From positions 1 to 41,722 of the forward strand of contig CAZCFO010000007.1 in NCBI GenBank assembly GCA_964497975.1: DNA of 41,722 nt, read 5' to 3'. Every line of letters starts with the position of its first letter. Position 1 is the first letter of the stretch. Under the pieces are notes generated by a model. The model saw nothing but the letters and a program-made list of their open reading frames with translations. It was not told the DNA's origin and searched no databases. Source of the DNA: JABFSS01 sp964497975. GTDB lineage: Bacteria > Patescibacteriota > Gracilibacteria > Peribacterales > Peribacteraceae. The position numbers and the translations under genes are program-made. This document shows, one piece after another, positions 33,568 through 40,651 of the stretch.

Positions 33568-33577
33568 GCTCAACCTC

Positions 33578-34378
33578 ATGACGAACACCGCCAAACTCCT
33601 GCCGGCCTGGACGGACTACGCGGGCCATAACCTGCACCAGGTCCACCAGATGCTGCCTGTGAACGCGGGCATCTTCGTCGATCAGGAACGCACGAATTTT
33701 CTGGAACAGTTCGACAGGATCTTCGCGAACATCGACCCCAAAGACGTCCTCTTCGCGCCGCTGCGCGATTCCGCGAAAAGCCTCCTCGACCAGCTGCCGG
33801 TCCGCGGCAACACATTTGAGGATCATAAGAAAATAATCAGGATTTTCTATGCCATCGGCCGCAAGGCGGAGGAGGTGCAAATGCTGCTCAGACGCACGGC
33901 CATCGCGGACACCTCCGAGTCTTTCATCAATCTTCAGGCCCGTGACAGGGTTTCGGCGGACGCGGGCGACGGCGCGGCGCCCGGCCCGATGGCCGCCGTG
34001 CTCCGGGAATTCTCCCAGGCTGTTTTGGGGACACAAGACCAGATAAACATGCACAAGGCGACGCGCCGCCTGAAGATGGGGCGGGGGCGCGTGTTCACGC
34101 AGGAGGCGGACAAGAAGGAGATCCATCGCGCCTTTTACACGATGGAAACCCAGGATCCCGGCAAAAAACCGGATGCGATTGAGCAGGTACAGATCGGCAA
34201 CCTCGTCGTGAGGCTCAACAAGCACGCGCTCGGCATCCGGGAACAGGTTGTCCAGCTTGCCGGGTGGGGGCCCAACGTCATCCGCAGCGGCCCCGTGGCC
34301 ATCGCGAAGGAGGTTCTCCGGAATCCGGATCCGGTGATTCTCCCCGTGGATTACAAAAAGAACATTCCGTACGTCTGA
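33578..34378 (+). CDS. Hypothetical cytoplasmic helical protein
   Basis: 266 residues, no signal or membrane helix. Largely helical and charged; recognisable only as soluble. A Gly/Ala/Pro stretch (D-A-G-D-G-A-A-P-G-P, about 128-137) divides an N-terminal helical domain from a C-terminal half with Q-I-G-N-L-V-V-R-L-N-K-H-A-L. No family recognised. It is followed 22 bp later by another unknown gene; the two may work together. Start chosen from the promoter; an in-frame ATG 12 bp upstream (33566) overlaps the -10 box. Confidence 0.72.
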   Translation: MTNTAKLLPAWTDYAGHNLHQVHQMLPVNAGIFVDQERTNFLEQFDRIFANIDPKDVLFAPLRDSAKSLLDQLPVRGNTFEDHKKIIRIFYAIGRKAEEVQMLLRRTAIADTSESFINLQARDRVSADAGDGAAPGPMAAVLREFSQAVLGTQDQINMHKATRRLKMGRGRVFTQEADKKEIHRAFYTMETQDPGKKPDAIEQVQIGNLVVRLNKHALGIREQVVQLAGWGPNVIRSGPVAIAKEVLRNPDPVILPVDYKKNIPYV

Positions 34379-34400
34379 CGGAGGAGTATCCTGTACGACT

Positions 34401-34994
34401 ATGTTGCCCCCGTGGCTCGGACCCCGGCTGCAGGAACTCGGCGCGGCGGAAGACAAAGCCGCCAAAGCGAAGGAGGAACTGCGGGCGGCGGCCCCGGGAA
34501 TCTGCCTCGACATCATCAATGCGACGCTCAAGAAGGCCGACGCGGCCGGCATCGGTATGGAAAAATACTGGAAAACGCATGAACAGCTGAACACGCCCGG
34601 GATGGAGGCATTCGAAAAAATGCTCTGCGAGCAGGCGTGCGCGGAGCGGACCGCGCTGCAAAAGCTGCTCCGGGCCATGGCCAAAAACGTCAACTCGCTT
34701 CTGCAGAAGGAGCTCCCGCCATCCGTGTTTCCTGAACAACGGAGGCGCATGCTCGAAACGATGTTCTCGGAATACCGGATCATCCATATCCCGCGGGATA
34801 TGCGCGAAGTCCGGATCGAACTCGTCATGATCCTCTACAGCATGCGCGAGCACCTGGAGGCGATCCTTTCCACCGATGAGTCCCTGATGTCGCCGGACCT
34901 ACCGCCGACGTTGATGCCCGGTGCGGTCCATTACCGTCTGGACGCGTATCTGCGGGCGCAAGAGGGGAAAAAGAAAGACACGAACGAATTCTGA
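34401..34994 (+). CDS. Hypothetical helical protein
   Basis: 197 residues, soluble, with helical segments (A-E-D-K-A-A-K-A-K-E-E-L-R-A-A and L-L-R-A-M-A-K-N-V-N-S-L-L-Q-K-E-L) and a basic tail. No family recognised. It lies 22 bp downstream of the 266-residue gene but has its own TATCCT (34387-34392) ending 8 nt before ATG. Possibly lineage-specific. Confidence 0.7.
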   Translation: MLPPWLGPRLQELGAAEDKAAKAKEELRAAAPGICLDIINATLKKADAAGIGMEKYWKTHEQLNTPGMEAFEKMLCEQACAERTALQKLLRAMAKNVNSLLQKELPPSVFPEQRRRMLETMFSEYRIIHIPRDMREVRIELVMILYSMREHLEAILSTDESLMSPDLPPTLMPGAVHYRLDAYLRAQEGKKKDTNEF

Positions 34995-35019
34995 TTTTCA
35001 CGGACAAAAGGCGGATTCG

Positions 35020-35028
35020 TGCTAGACT
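35020..35028 (+). promoter_or_regulatory. Extended -10 element of der
   Basis: TGCTAGACT, an extended -10 box, about 90 nt before the der start. The leader contains CCGAGC/GCTCGG (6-bp stem) and no ribosome site. It is one of the few genes here with a long leader. Confidence 0.45.
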
Positions 35029-35117
35029 GGCGGCCTTCGACTCATCCTCGCAGAGCCCGTCCCGAGCGCCGCCCGAGAGCTCGGATTCGCTCAGGCCAGG
35101 CTCAGTTGATTTCCATC

Positions 35118-36536
35118 ATGAGTAAGCTCCCTCTTGTCGCAATCATCGGCCGGCCCAATACGGGCAAGTCGACGCTCTTCAACCGGCTCATCGGCCGGCG
35201 GGTCGCGATCGAAAGCCCGGTGGCCGGGACCACGCGCGACCACATCGCCCGCAGGGTCCGGGGCGAGATCCCCTACCTGCTCGTCGACACGGGAGGCATG
35301 GGCGGCGGAACGTCGGACAAGGATTTCGAGGATGACGTCCACGCGCAGTCGGCGCTCGCGCTCGCCGCGGCGGACGTGATCGTCTTCACGGTCGACGGCC
35401 GGTCGGAACTGACGAAGAGCGACCACCAGATCGCGGAAATGCTCCGCAAGAAGCGCCGCCGCCACGTTCCCGTGATCCTCGCCATCACCAAATGCGACAC
35501 GCCGACGGTTGCGGAGGAGGCGGCCAACGCGTTCCACAAGCTGGGCATCGCCGAGGACATCCTCACGGTGAGCGCGGCGCACAACCGCGGGACCGACGCG
35601 CTGCAGGATCTCATCGTCCGGCACCTGGAGGAACTGCACTTCGAAAAGCCCGCCTCTATGGCTCCGGGCCCGGACACGGATGATGACGATGACGAGGAAG
35701 AAGACTCCGAGACCGAGCCGGGACCCGATCCCGAATCGGACCGCCCCCCGCGCATCGCCATCATCGGCCGCCCCAACGTCGGCAAGAGCTCCCTCGTCAA
35801 CGCCTTCATGAGCGAGACGCAGCGCAAAATCTCGCCCAAGCTCGTCTCCGACATTCCGGGAACGACCCGCGACGCGACCGACACGCTCATCCGCCACAAC
35901 GAGCAGGAATTCGTGCTGGTCGATACCGCCGGTCTGCGGCGCAAGGCGAGAATCGAGGAAGATCTGGAAGGCCTCTCGGTGCTCCGCACGCTGCAGGCGA
36001 TCGACGACTGCGACGTCGCGGTGCTGCTCATCGACGCGCAGGAGCCCGTGAGCAACCAGGACAAGAAGATCGCGGGAACGGTGATCGACGCCGGGAAGGG
36101 GCTGATCATCCTCGTGAACAAGATCGACCTGATGAAGGGCGAGGAGCGCACCGAGAAAATGCTGGAGGCAAAGGGCGCGTTCCCCTTCTGCAAGTACGCC
36201 CCCATGGTGCCGGTCTCTGCGCAGACGCGCGAAAACATCACGAAGCTGTTCGATCTGGCGATGATGGTCCATCGCAACATGCGCCGACGCATTACCCCCC
36301 GCGAGCTCAACTCGTTCCTGCGGGACGTCGTCGCCGGGCATCCCATGACGTCGCTCAAGACCTGCAAGCACATCACGCAGGCCAAGGACACGCCGCCGAC
36401 CTTCGTGCTCTTCGTCCGCAACCCCAAGACCATCCAGCTCAGCCAGCTGCGCTATCTCGAAAACCGCCTGCGCGAGCGTGTGGGCCTGGAAGGAGTGCCG
36501 GTGAAGTGGATCACCAAAGGACCGCGGGATCGGTAG
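35118..36536 (+). CDS. der: Ribosome-assembly GTPase Der (EngA)
   Basis: 472 residues with two tandem G domains: G-R-P-N-T-G-K-S-T near 9-17 with D-T-G-G and T-K-C-D, and G-R-P-N-V-G-K-S-S near 216-224 with D-T-A-G-L-R-R-K and N-K-I-D. An unusually acidic linker (D-T-D-D-D-D-D-E-E-E-D-S-E-T-E) joins them. The C-terminal KH-like domain ends in V-P-V-K-W-I-T-K-G-P-R-D-R. Der acts in 50S subunit assembly. In the first domain G4 reads T-K-C-D instead of N-K-x-D, which may weaken guanine binding. The M-S-K-L-P start matches the family; upstream codons are leader. Confidence 0.96.
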   Translation: MSKLPLVAIIGRPNTGKSTLFNRLIGRRVAIESPVAGTTRDHIARRVRGEIPYLLVDTGGMGGGTSDKDFEDDVHAQSALALAAADVIVFTVDGRSELTKSDHQIAEMLRKKRRRHVPVILAITKCDTPTVAEEAANAFHKLGIAEDILTVSAAHNRGTDALQDLIVRHLEELHFEKPASMAPGPDTDDDDDEEEDSETEPGPDPESDRPPRIAIIGRPNVGKSSLVNAFMSETQRKISPKLVSDIPGTTRDATDTLIRHNEQEFVLVDTAGLRRKARIEEDLEGLSVLRTLQAIDDCDVAVLLIDAQEPVSNQDKKIAGTVIDAGKGLIILVNKIDLMKGEERTEKMLEAKGAFPFCKYAPMVPVSAQTRENITKLFDLAMMVHRNMRRRITPRELNSFLRDVVAGHPMTSLKTCKHITQAKDTPPTFVLFVRNPKTIQLSQLRYLENRLRERVGLEGVPVKWITKGPRDR

Positions 36537-36537
36537 C

Positions 36538-36600
36538 GTTGTCACCCTGAGCTCGTCGAAGGGCGACAACGCGTGCATGGTTCGACGGGCTCACCATGAC
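36538..36600. terminator. Palindrome between convergent der and LOG-like genes
   Basis: GTTGTCACCCT (36538-36548) pairs with AGGGCGACAAC (36560-36570), one mismatch. A second inverted match to the CTGAGCTCGTCGAA portion lies at 36581-36600. The unit fills the gap between the two stops and belongs to the same palindrome family as 23709-23785. It probably terminates both genes. Confidence 0.6.
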
Positions 36601-36604
36601 ACGC

Positions 36605-37213
36605 TCATCCCCTTCCCTTCTTCAAATCCTTCACCCTCCCGTCCTCGCGGACCGGCAGGGGGAATGCCTTGACCACGACCTCCAGCTTGTCCAGAAGGCG
36701 GGCCGGATCGTCATCCATCACCAGGTTGGGCGGCATTTCGCGCTGGCAGAGTTCGACGACGATGTGCTCGATGGAATTGCTGATGCCGCCGGTGTTGGTG
36801 AGGATGCCCGTCGGGCGGCCCTCGTCGTACGCGATGGTGAACTCGTTGAGCGATCCGATGCCTCCGCCCACGATGACCACGGCGTCGGACGAGCGGATGT
36901 TGATGATGTCGCGTTCCATGAAGCCCATGCCCGTGTAGATGATCATGTCGTGCGCGTGCGGCGACATGTACTCGTTGACGTGCTCGTACTCCGAAAACGC
37001 CGGCGAAACCCCCAACGTGAACGCATGGCACTCCTTGGCGCCCATCAGCGCGTCGTTGGGCAGGCCCGGACACGCGCCGTTGATGAAGATGTATCCGCGC
37101 TTGCCGATCTCCCGGCCGAGTTCGCGGGCCGTTTCGCGGGCATGCTGGTCTTCGGTCTGCGGGCCGGAAGCGGAACCCATGACGCCGATCTTGAGACGGT
37201 GTGTGTGAGCCAT
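36605..37213 (-). CDS. LOG-like SLOG-fold protein
   Basis: 202 residues, Rossmann-like SLOG fold. Opens with K-I-G-V-M-G-S-A-S-G, includes N-G-A-C-P-G-L-P-N-D-A-L-M-G-A-K, and V-V-I-V-G-G-G-I-G-S-L-N-E-F-T-I-A-Y, a variant of the PGGxGTxxE motif that binds nucleotide in LOG/lysine decarboxylase-like proteins. Substrate unknown (LOG enzymes cleave cytokinin ribotides; others bind nucleotides). TAGAAT (37221-37226, minus strand) ends 7 nt before the ATG; the in-frame upstream ATGs are in the divergent region. Confidence 0.85.
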   Translation of the reverse strand: MAHTHRLKIGVMGSASGPQTEDQHARETARELGREIGKRGYIFINGACPGLPNDALMGAKECHAFTLGVSPAFSEYEHVNEYMSPHAHDMIIYTGMGFMERDIINIRSSDAVVIVGGGIGSLNEFTIAYDEGRPTGILTNTGGISNSIEHIVVELCQREMPPNLVMDDDPARLLDKLEVVVKAFPLPVREDGRVKDLKKGRG

Positions 37214-37220
37214 GCGGCGG

Positions 37221-37230
37221 ATTCTAGTAT
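37221..37230. promoter_or_regulatory. Overlapping divergent -10 boxes
   Basis: ATTCTAGTAT holds TAGAAT on the minus strand (37221-37226, for the LOG-like gene) and TAGTAT on the plus strand (37225-37230, for the small ORF at 37243). The two boxes share two bases, so polymerase could serve only one direction at a time. Confidence 0.45.
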
Positions 37231-37242
37231 GTGATCCCCGAA

Positions 37243-37498
37243 ATGAGGTTCGACATATCAAAAGATTGTAGCATATTTCGCTTCCGGAAGCCATATCGGC
37301 AAGCATGGGGAAACTACTTCTCCGAAAAGTAAAGAGGTACAAAATGGCTTCAAGACGACACGTGCAGCCGCTGATGCTGTGGAACGGAACTCTGGCGTCC
37401 GTGAGGCGCTCAAAAGCGGACCGGCCGACCTGTTCAAGCAGGCAGTCATCGCGGCGATTGTGGAAGCAGTGAAGGCGGGAGTTGTCGTTTTGTTATGA
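37243..37498 (+). pseudogene. Frameshifted small ORF
   Basis: From ATG 37243 the frame encodes 29 residues (M-R-F-D-I-S-K-D-C to N-Y-F-S-E-K) and stops at TAA 37330-37332. A protein-like frame offset by +1 continues from 37331: K-E-V-Q-N-G-F-K-T-T-R-A-A-A-D-A-V-E-R-N, then a hydrophobic helix (A-V-I-A-A-I-V-E-A-V-K-A-G-V-V-V-L-L), stop 37496-37498. Joined it would be 84 residues. Slipping one base at AAG-TAA-A would join them, so either a disabling mutation, a sequencing error or recoding. The first frame has TAGTAT 12 nt upstream. No family recognised. Confidence 0.4.
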
Positions 37499-37702
37499 GT
37501 TCCTCGTACGCTCGTGCCCCGCACGAGCTACTCGGAATGACATGCGCTTTTATCAAAGGCGCCTCGATACGTTCAGCGCGGCGCGCTGAACTACTCGGCG
37601 TCGAGTGATCGCGCGAAGCGCGATTGTATCGAGACGCCGGAATATGCATTGATCTGTCATTCCGAGTAGTCCGCGGCGGCGCCGCGGACGTACGAGGAAT
37701 CA
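37499..37702. repeat. Cluster of three palindromes with constant shoulders
   Basis: P1 (37499-37541), P2 (about 37559-37639) and P3 (about 37658-37702). Each has shoulders like TCGTACG and CTACTCGGAATGA around a different GC-rich hairpin: CTCGTGC/GCACGAG in P1, TTCAGCGC/GCGCTGAA in P2 (with a second hairpin, ATCGCGC/GCGCGAT), CCGCGGCG/CGCCGCGG in P3. P3 is inverted relative to P1 and its shoulder supplies the mltG stop codon. Apart from these the 37499-37699 stretch holds no gene. Confidence 0.75.
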
Positions 37703-38704
37703 CTGAAGATAGAGCGCTCGATTTTTATTGTGCTCGTCATTGGTTTCCGCATACCGGATAACGCCGTCGTTGCCATGCAGGTAGTACCAGTACGGACTGT
37801 CCTTGGGCTGCAGCGTGGCGACGATGCTCGAGATGCCCGGATTCGCGATGGGTCCCGGAGGCAGGCCACGGAACTTCCGGAGGTTATAGGGCGAGTCGAC
37901 GTCGAGATCCGCGACGGTGATCGCCGCGGTGGGCTTGTCGAGCACGTAGCGCACCGCGGCATCCACGCCCAATCCCTGCCCCGCGTCGAAGCGCTTCCAG
38001 AGAATGCCGGCGACCACGGGCCGCTCGTCCCTGGTGCGCGTCTCCTCCTCCACGAGCGACGCCATGGCGATGACATCGTTGAGTGTCCGCTTGGATGCGC
38101 CGATCTCCGCCCCCAGCCCGTCGATCACGCGCTTGCGGAACGTCTCCAGCAACCGGCTGAGGAATGCCTGTGCCGTGAATCCGTCGCGGACGACGAAGTA
38201 CGTATCCGGAAACAGATATCCCTCCACTTTTCCGCCACGCTTGGCCAATGCGACGCCGGCGGGCAGAAATCCGAATCCGGTCAGATCGCATTCCTGCGCG
38301 CAGGCCAGGAACTCCCCCGGCCTGAGCAGTTCCTTCTCGGCAAGCAGCGCATCGATGTCTTTGACGGTGTATCCCTCCGGAATCGTAAGCGAAATCTCCT
38401 CCGAAAATCCCGTCCGCAGCGTTTCGATCACCTCGGGCACGGACTGGGACGGCTGCAGCACGAAGTCCCCTGCCTGCAGCGACCCCTGGCTGCCGTGCAG
38501 CCGGACATACAAGGTGAAGGCCCGCGCCGATCGGATGATCCCCTTCTCTTGCAGGATTCCGGCGATGGACGCCACGGAACTGCCCGCGGGGATGTTCACG
38601 TTGCGGCGGACGTCATCGGCCGCGTCGACGGGACGGAGGGAGAGGAAATACCAGATGACGGTGCCGGCAATGAAGATCGCTAGAATCCAGAGGATCTTTT
38701 TCAC
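37700..38704 (-). CDS. mltG: Endolytic transglycosylase MltG (YceG-like)
   Basis: 334 residues. One N-terminal TM helix (about 3-22), then a LysM-like segment (N-I-P-A-G-S-S-V-A-S-I-A-G-I-L) and the YceG catalytic domain with V-E-G-Y-L-F-P-D-T-Y, the catalytic Glu in M-A-S-L-V-E-E-E-T and L-P-P-G-P-I-A-N-P-G. MltG cuts nascent peptidoglycan strands outside the membrane and sets glycan length. Start is GTG 38704, with TACCAT (38711-38716, minus strand) ending 6 nt before it; the open frame upstream runs through a hairpin element. It follows ybaB on the same strand. Confidence 0.93.
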   Translation of the reverse strand: MKKILWILAIFIAGTVIWYFLSLRPVDAADDVRRNVNIPAGSSVASIAGILQEKGIIRSARAFTLYVRLHGSQGSLQAGDFVLQPSQSVPEVIETLRTGFSEEISLTIPEGYTVKDIDALLAEKELLRPGEFLACAQECDLTGFGFLPAGVALAKRGGKVEGYLFPDTYFVVRDGFTAQAFLSRLLETFRKRVIDGLGAEIGASKRTLNDVIAMASLVEEETRTRDERPVVAGILWKRFDAGQGLGVDAAVRYVLDKPTAAITVADLDVDSPYNLRKFRGLPPGPIANPGISSIVATLQPKDSPYWYYLHGNDGVIRYAETNDEHNKNRALYLQ

Positions 38705-38718
38705 GCAAGGATGGTAAA

Positions 38719-38782
38719 TGAAAAGTGAATAGTGAAAAGTGAAAAATTTCTTCAAAAAACATTTTTCACTATTCACTTTTCA
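38719..38782. repeat. Short-tandem-repeat hairpin (GAAAAGTG words), ybaB/mltG junction
   Basis: 38719-38738 and 38763-38782 are a perfect 20-bp inverted repeat made of TGAAAAGTGAATAGTG-type words, with 24 nt between. The repeat tract extends to the ybaB stop codon (38787-38789). The left arm occupies the -35 region of mltG. Confidence 0.85.
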
Positions 38783-38786
38783 TTTT

Positions 38787-39077
38787 TCACTGGGCCCCTC
38801 CCAGCCCCATCTCGCCCATGATGACCTGCATCTTCTCCGATGAGATGATCTGCGCTTTCTTCATCGCGCGGTTGAGCGCGTCGATGAGGCGCGGGCCGAT
38901 CTGGTCGCGCGGGACCTCCGGCGCGATGTCGATGGACACGATTTCCTGATCGGCGGCGACGATCACTTTGACGCCCGACGCTTCCGCCTCCACGTGGATG
39001 TTGCTCAGCTCTTTTTTCACGCGCTTCGCCTCCCGCTGCATGCGGAACATGTCTTTGGCTTGCTTGAAGGAAACCAT
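38787..39077 (-). CDS. Nucleoid-associated protein YbaB/EbfC
   Basis: 96 residues, family length. Two helices around a small sheet: the N-terminal M-F-R-M-Q-R-E-A-K-R-V-K-K-E-L helix, then V-E-A-E-A-S-G-V-K-V-I-V-A-A-D-Q-E-I-V-S-I-D-I, and a C-terminal helix with A-L-N-R-A-M-K-K-A-Q. It binds DNA as a dimer; in many bacteria the gene lies beside recR and dnaX, not seen here. Start 39077: TAGGCT (39084-39089, minus strand) ends 6 nt upstream. Confidence 0.9.
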   Translation of the reverse strand: MVSFKQAKDMFRMQREAKRVKKELSNIHVEAEASGVKVIVAADQEIVSIDIAPEVPRDQIGPRLIDALNRAMKKAQIISSEKMQVIMGEMGLGGAQ

Positions 39078-39110
39078 GATCACAGCCTACCAGCAGCGGG
39101 CGGGCCGGAT

Positions 39111-39446
39111 CTAGTGCTTTGACCCGAAGCTGTTCATCCGCACCATTCCGCGCAATCGGTCGTTCACTCGTTCAGTCATCCCGTGGATCTGCTCGACCTG
39201 CTGCAGATACACCAGAATGCGTTCCTGGGCCGCTTTGGCCCGCAACGCACTGATGGAGGGACCTCCGCCATTCAGACTCTGCACATACTCCAAAACGAGG
39301 GACTTTTCGTCCTGAATCTTGCTGAGCATGGCCTGCCGGTACATCCGGAGCGAGTCCTTCAGCGCCGCCGCCTTGAGCCGGGCGACATCGTCGTCCGGAG
39401 AGAGAAACGCATCCGCGAACTGTGCTTCAAAATTCTTGTCGTTCAT
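39111..39446 (-). CDS. Hypothetical helical protein
   Basis: 111 residues, soluble, all-helical in appearance (V-A-R-L-K-A-A-A-L-K-D-S-L-R-M-Y-R-Q-A-M-L-S-K-I), Met-rich near the C-terminus. No family recognised. A promoter upstream makes ATG 39446 the likely start; a GTG at 39467 directly abuts the -10 box and would lie before the transcription start. Last of three small genes downstream of the VirD4/TraG-like gene on the same strand. Confidence 0.65.
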   Translation of the reverse strand: MNDKNFEAQFADAFLSPDDDVARLKAAALKDSLRMYRQAMLSKIQDEKSLVLEYVQSLNGGGPSISALRAKAAQERILVYLQQVEQIHGMTERVNDRLRGMVRMNSFGSKH

Positions 39447-39467
39447 GGGATCCCAAAACGGGTTCAC

Positions 39468-39495
39468 ATTGTGCGAAGGGCCCGACGAATGTCAA
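39468..39495 (-). promoter_or_regulatory. Promoter of the 111-residue gene
   Basis: Minus strand TTGACA (39490-39495), 16-bp spacer, CACAAT (39468-39473). The predicted leader is about 14 nt. It overlaps the stop codon of the upstream gene. Confidence 0.65.
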
Positions 39496-39842
39496 TGGTT
39501 GTCATCGTCATCAACGGCTTCAAGAATGTCGTCGAGCAGTTCGAGCGTTTTCTTCTTAGTCCGGAACTTCGACCGCAAGACGCGCCGTTGGCTCATCAAC
39601 TCCATCAGCTCTTTTCTGTTCTCGGAGAATTGCTGTTTATCTTCCGCGGTGCGGCCGCTGTGAGGGGTCTGTTGCATGTCCCGTTCCACAACGGTGATTT
39701 CCTCAGATAAACGATCATCCGCCTGCTTCATTGCCGCAAGCTCCCTGAGTAATGCGCGCGGCGTGATCAAATACTCTTCCAGCGATGCGGGCATCCCTGA
39801 CACGAGTTGCGGTGTTTCCGACTGCCGCGGATGCGTGGGCAT
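39492..39842 (-). CDS. Hypothetical coiled-coil protein
   Basis: 116 residues from ATG 39842, predicted helical with a coiled-coil centre (L-L-R-E-L-A-A-M-K-Q-A-D-D-R-L-S-E-E-I-T-V-V-E) and a second helix (E-L-M-E-L-M-S-Q-R-R-V-L-R-S-K-F), acidic tail D-D-D-D-N-H. The frame is open to 40049, but that overlaps the next gene and reads poorly. AGGAGG lies very close (2 nt) to this ATG; another ATG at 39794 is possible. No family recognised. Confidence 0.6.
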   Translation of the reverse strand: MPTHPRQSETPQLVSGMPASLEEYLITPRALLRELAAMKQADDRLSEEITVVERDMQQTPHSGRTAEDKQQFSENRKELMELMSQRRVLRSKFRTKKKTLELLDDILEAVDDDDNH

Positions 39843-39940
39843 GCCCTCCTGCAGATCGGGTCCGGGCCATTTATGAAGGAGGCGTTGTCCATGAAAAGCA
39901 CCGTATTGTGGGAAAAACGCACGAGAAATCAACCGAAAAC

Positions 39941-40561
39941 TCAGGGTTTCTGCGGCGGCGGTTCCTTCCCGTTTATCACCCGCAGAACGGAGTAATAGCT
40001 CTTCTGCATCGTCCGCAGAATCATGACGGACGTCAGGAGGTTTTCGCATTCCTGACGCAGTTCCTCGCGCCGGTCGACAGAACCGTTCTTCGCTTCGGCA
40101 AGCTCCGTTCTCGCCTGCTGCAGCCGGACAGTCAATGCCCCCTCCTGCAGCTTGAATTTTTGGATTGCCGCATGCAGCTCCTCCACCTCGGACAGCGTAC
40201 TATCCTCTTCGTCCTCATGAAGCTTGCTCAGGAGGTCTTGCACGAGGGCGCGGGCATCCAAACGCCTGCGCAGCTGCTGGATATGCGAGGCGAGCTCCGC
40301 GCACTGCGCCTCCAGGGTCTCTTTGCATCTGCGGGCTTCCCCGTCTTCCGTCGCGCGGGCCCATTGATGCTCGGTTTTGTACATCTCCCGGCGCAGGCGG
40401 CGGATGCGCTCCTGCATCAAGGCGATCTGCTCGGTCATCGAATCCCCGTTGATCAGATGACGCTTCAGGGAGTCCGGCAGGACGGGGCTGACGGCACGCT
40501 GCAGCTGGGGCGCTTCGCCCTCCTGGTGATCGAGCCATTTGCGAAGAAACCTGTGCTCCAT
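39941..40561 (-). CDS. Hypothetical coiled-coil protein
   Basis: 206 residues with long heptad-rich helices, about 42-100 (M-T-E-Q-I-A-L-M-Q-E-R-I-R-R-L-R-R-E-M) and 115-190, and a proline-rich end (K-E-P-P-P-Q-K-P). No membrane segment or signal. No family recognised. Start 40561 is chosen because a promoter lies just upstream; a TTG 27 bp further up would precede the predicted transcript start. It lies downstream of the VirD4/TraG-like gene on the same strand and may be a partner. Confidence 0.7.
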   Translation of the reverse strand: MEHRFLRKWLDHQEGEAPQLQRAVSPVLPDSLKRHLINGDSMTEQIALMQERIRRLRREMYKTEHQWARATEDGEARRCKETLEAQCAELASHIQQLRRRLDARALVQDLLSKLHEDEEDSTLSEVEELHAAIQKFKLQEGALTVRLQQARTELAEAKNGSVDRREELRQECENLLTSVMILRTMQKSYYSVLRVINGKEPPPQKP

Positions 40562-40575
40562 GCGGAAGAGCGCCG

Positions 40576-40604
40576 AGTGTGACGGCAAGGTTCTGCAGCG
40601 TCAA
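40576..40604 (-). promoter_or_regulatory. Promoter of the 206-residue coiled-coil gene
   Basis: Minus strand TTGACG (40599-40604), 17-bp spacer, CACACT (40576-40581), predicted leader about 7 nt before ATG 40561. Confidence 0.6.
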
Positions 40605-40624
40605 TCGACCGGGATCGTCGGCAT

Positions 40625-40645
40625 GGCTTTCCCTTTAGGGAAGCC
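40625..40645 (-). terminator. Hairpin after the VirD4/TraG-like gene
   Basis: GGCTTTCCC and GGGAAGCC pair over 8 bp with one bulged base and loop TTTA, just after the stop at 40652. There is no U run, so terminator activity is uncertain. Confidence 0.4.
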
Positions 40646-40651
40646 TAAATC

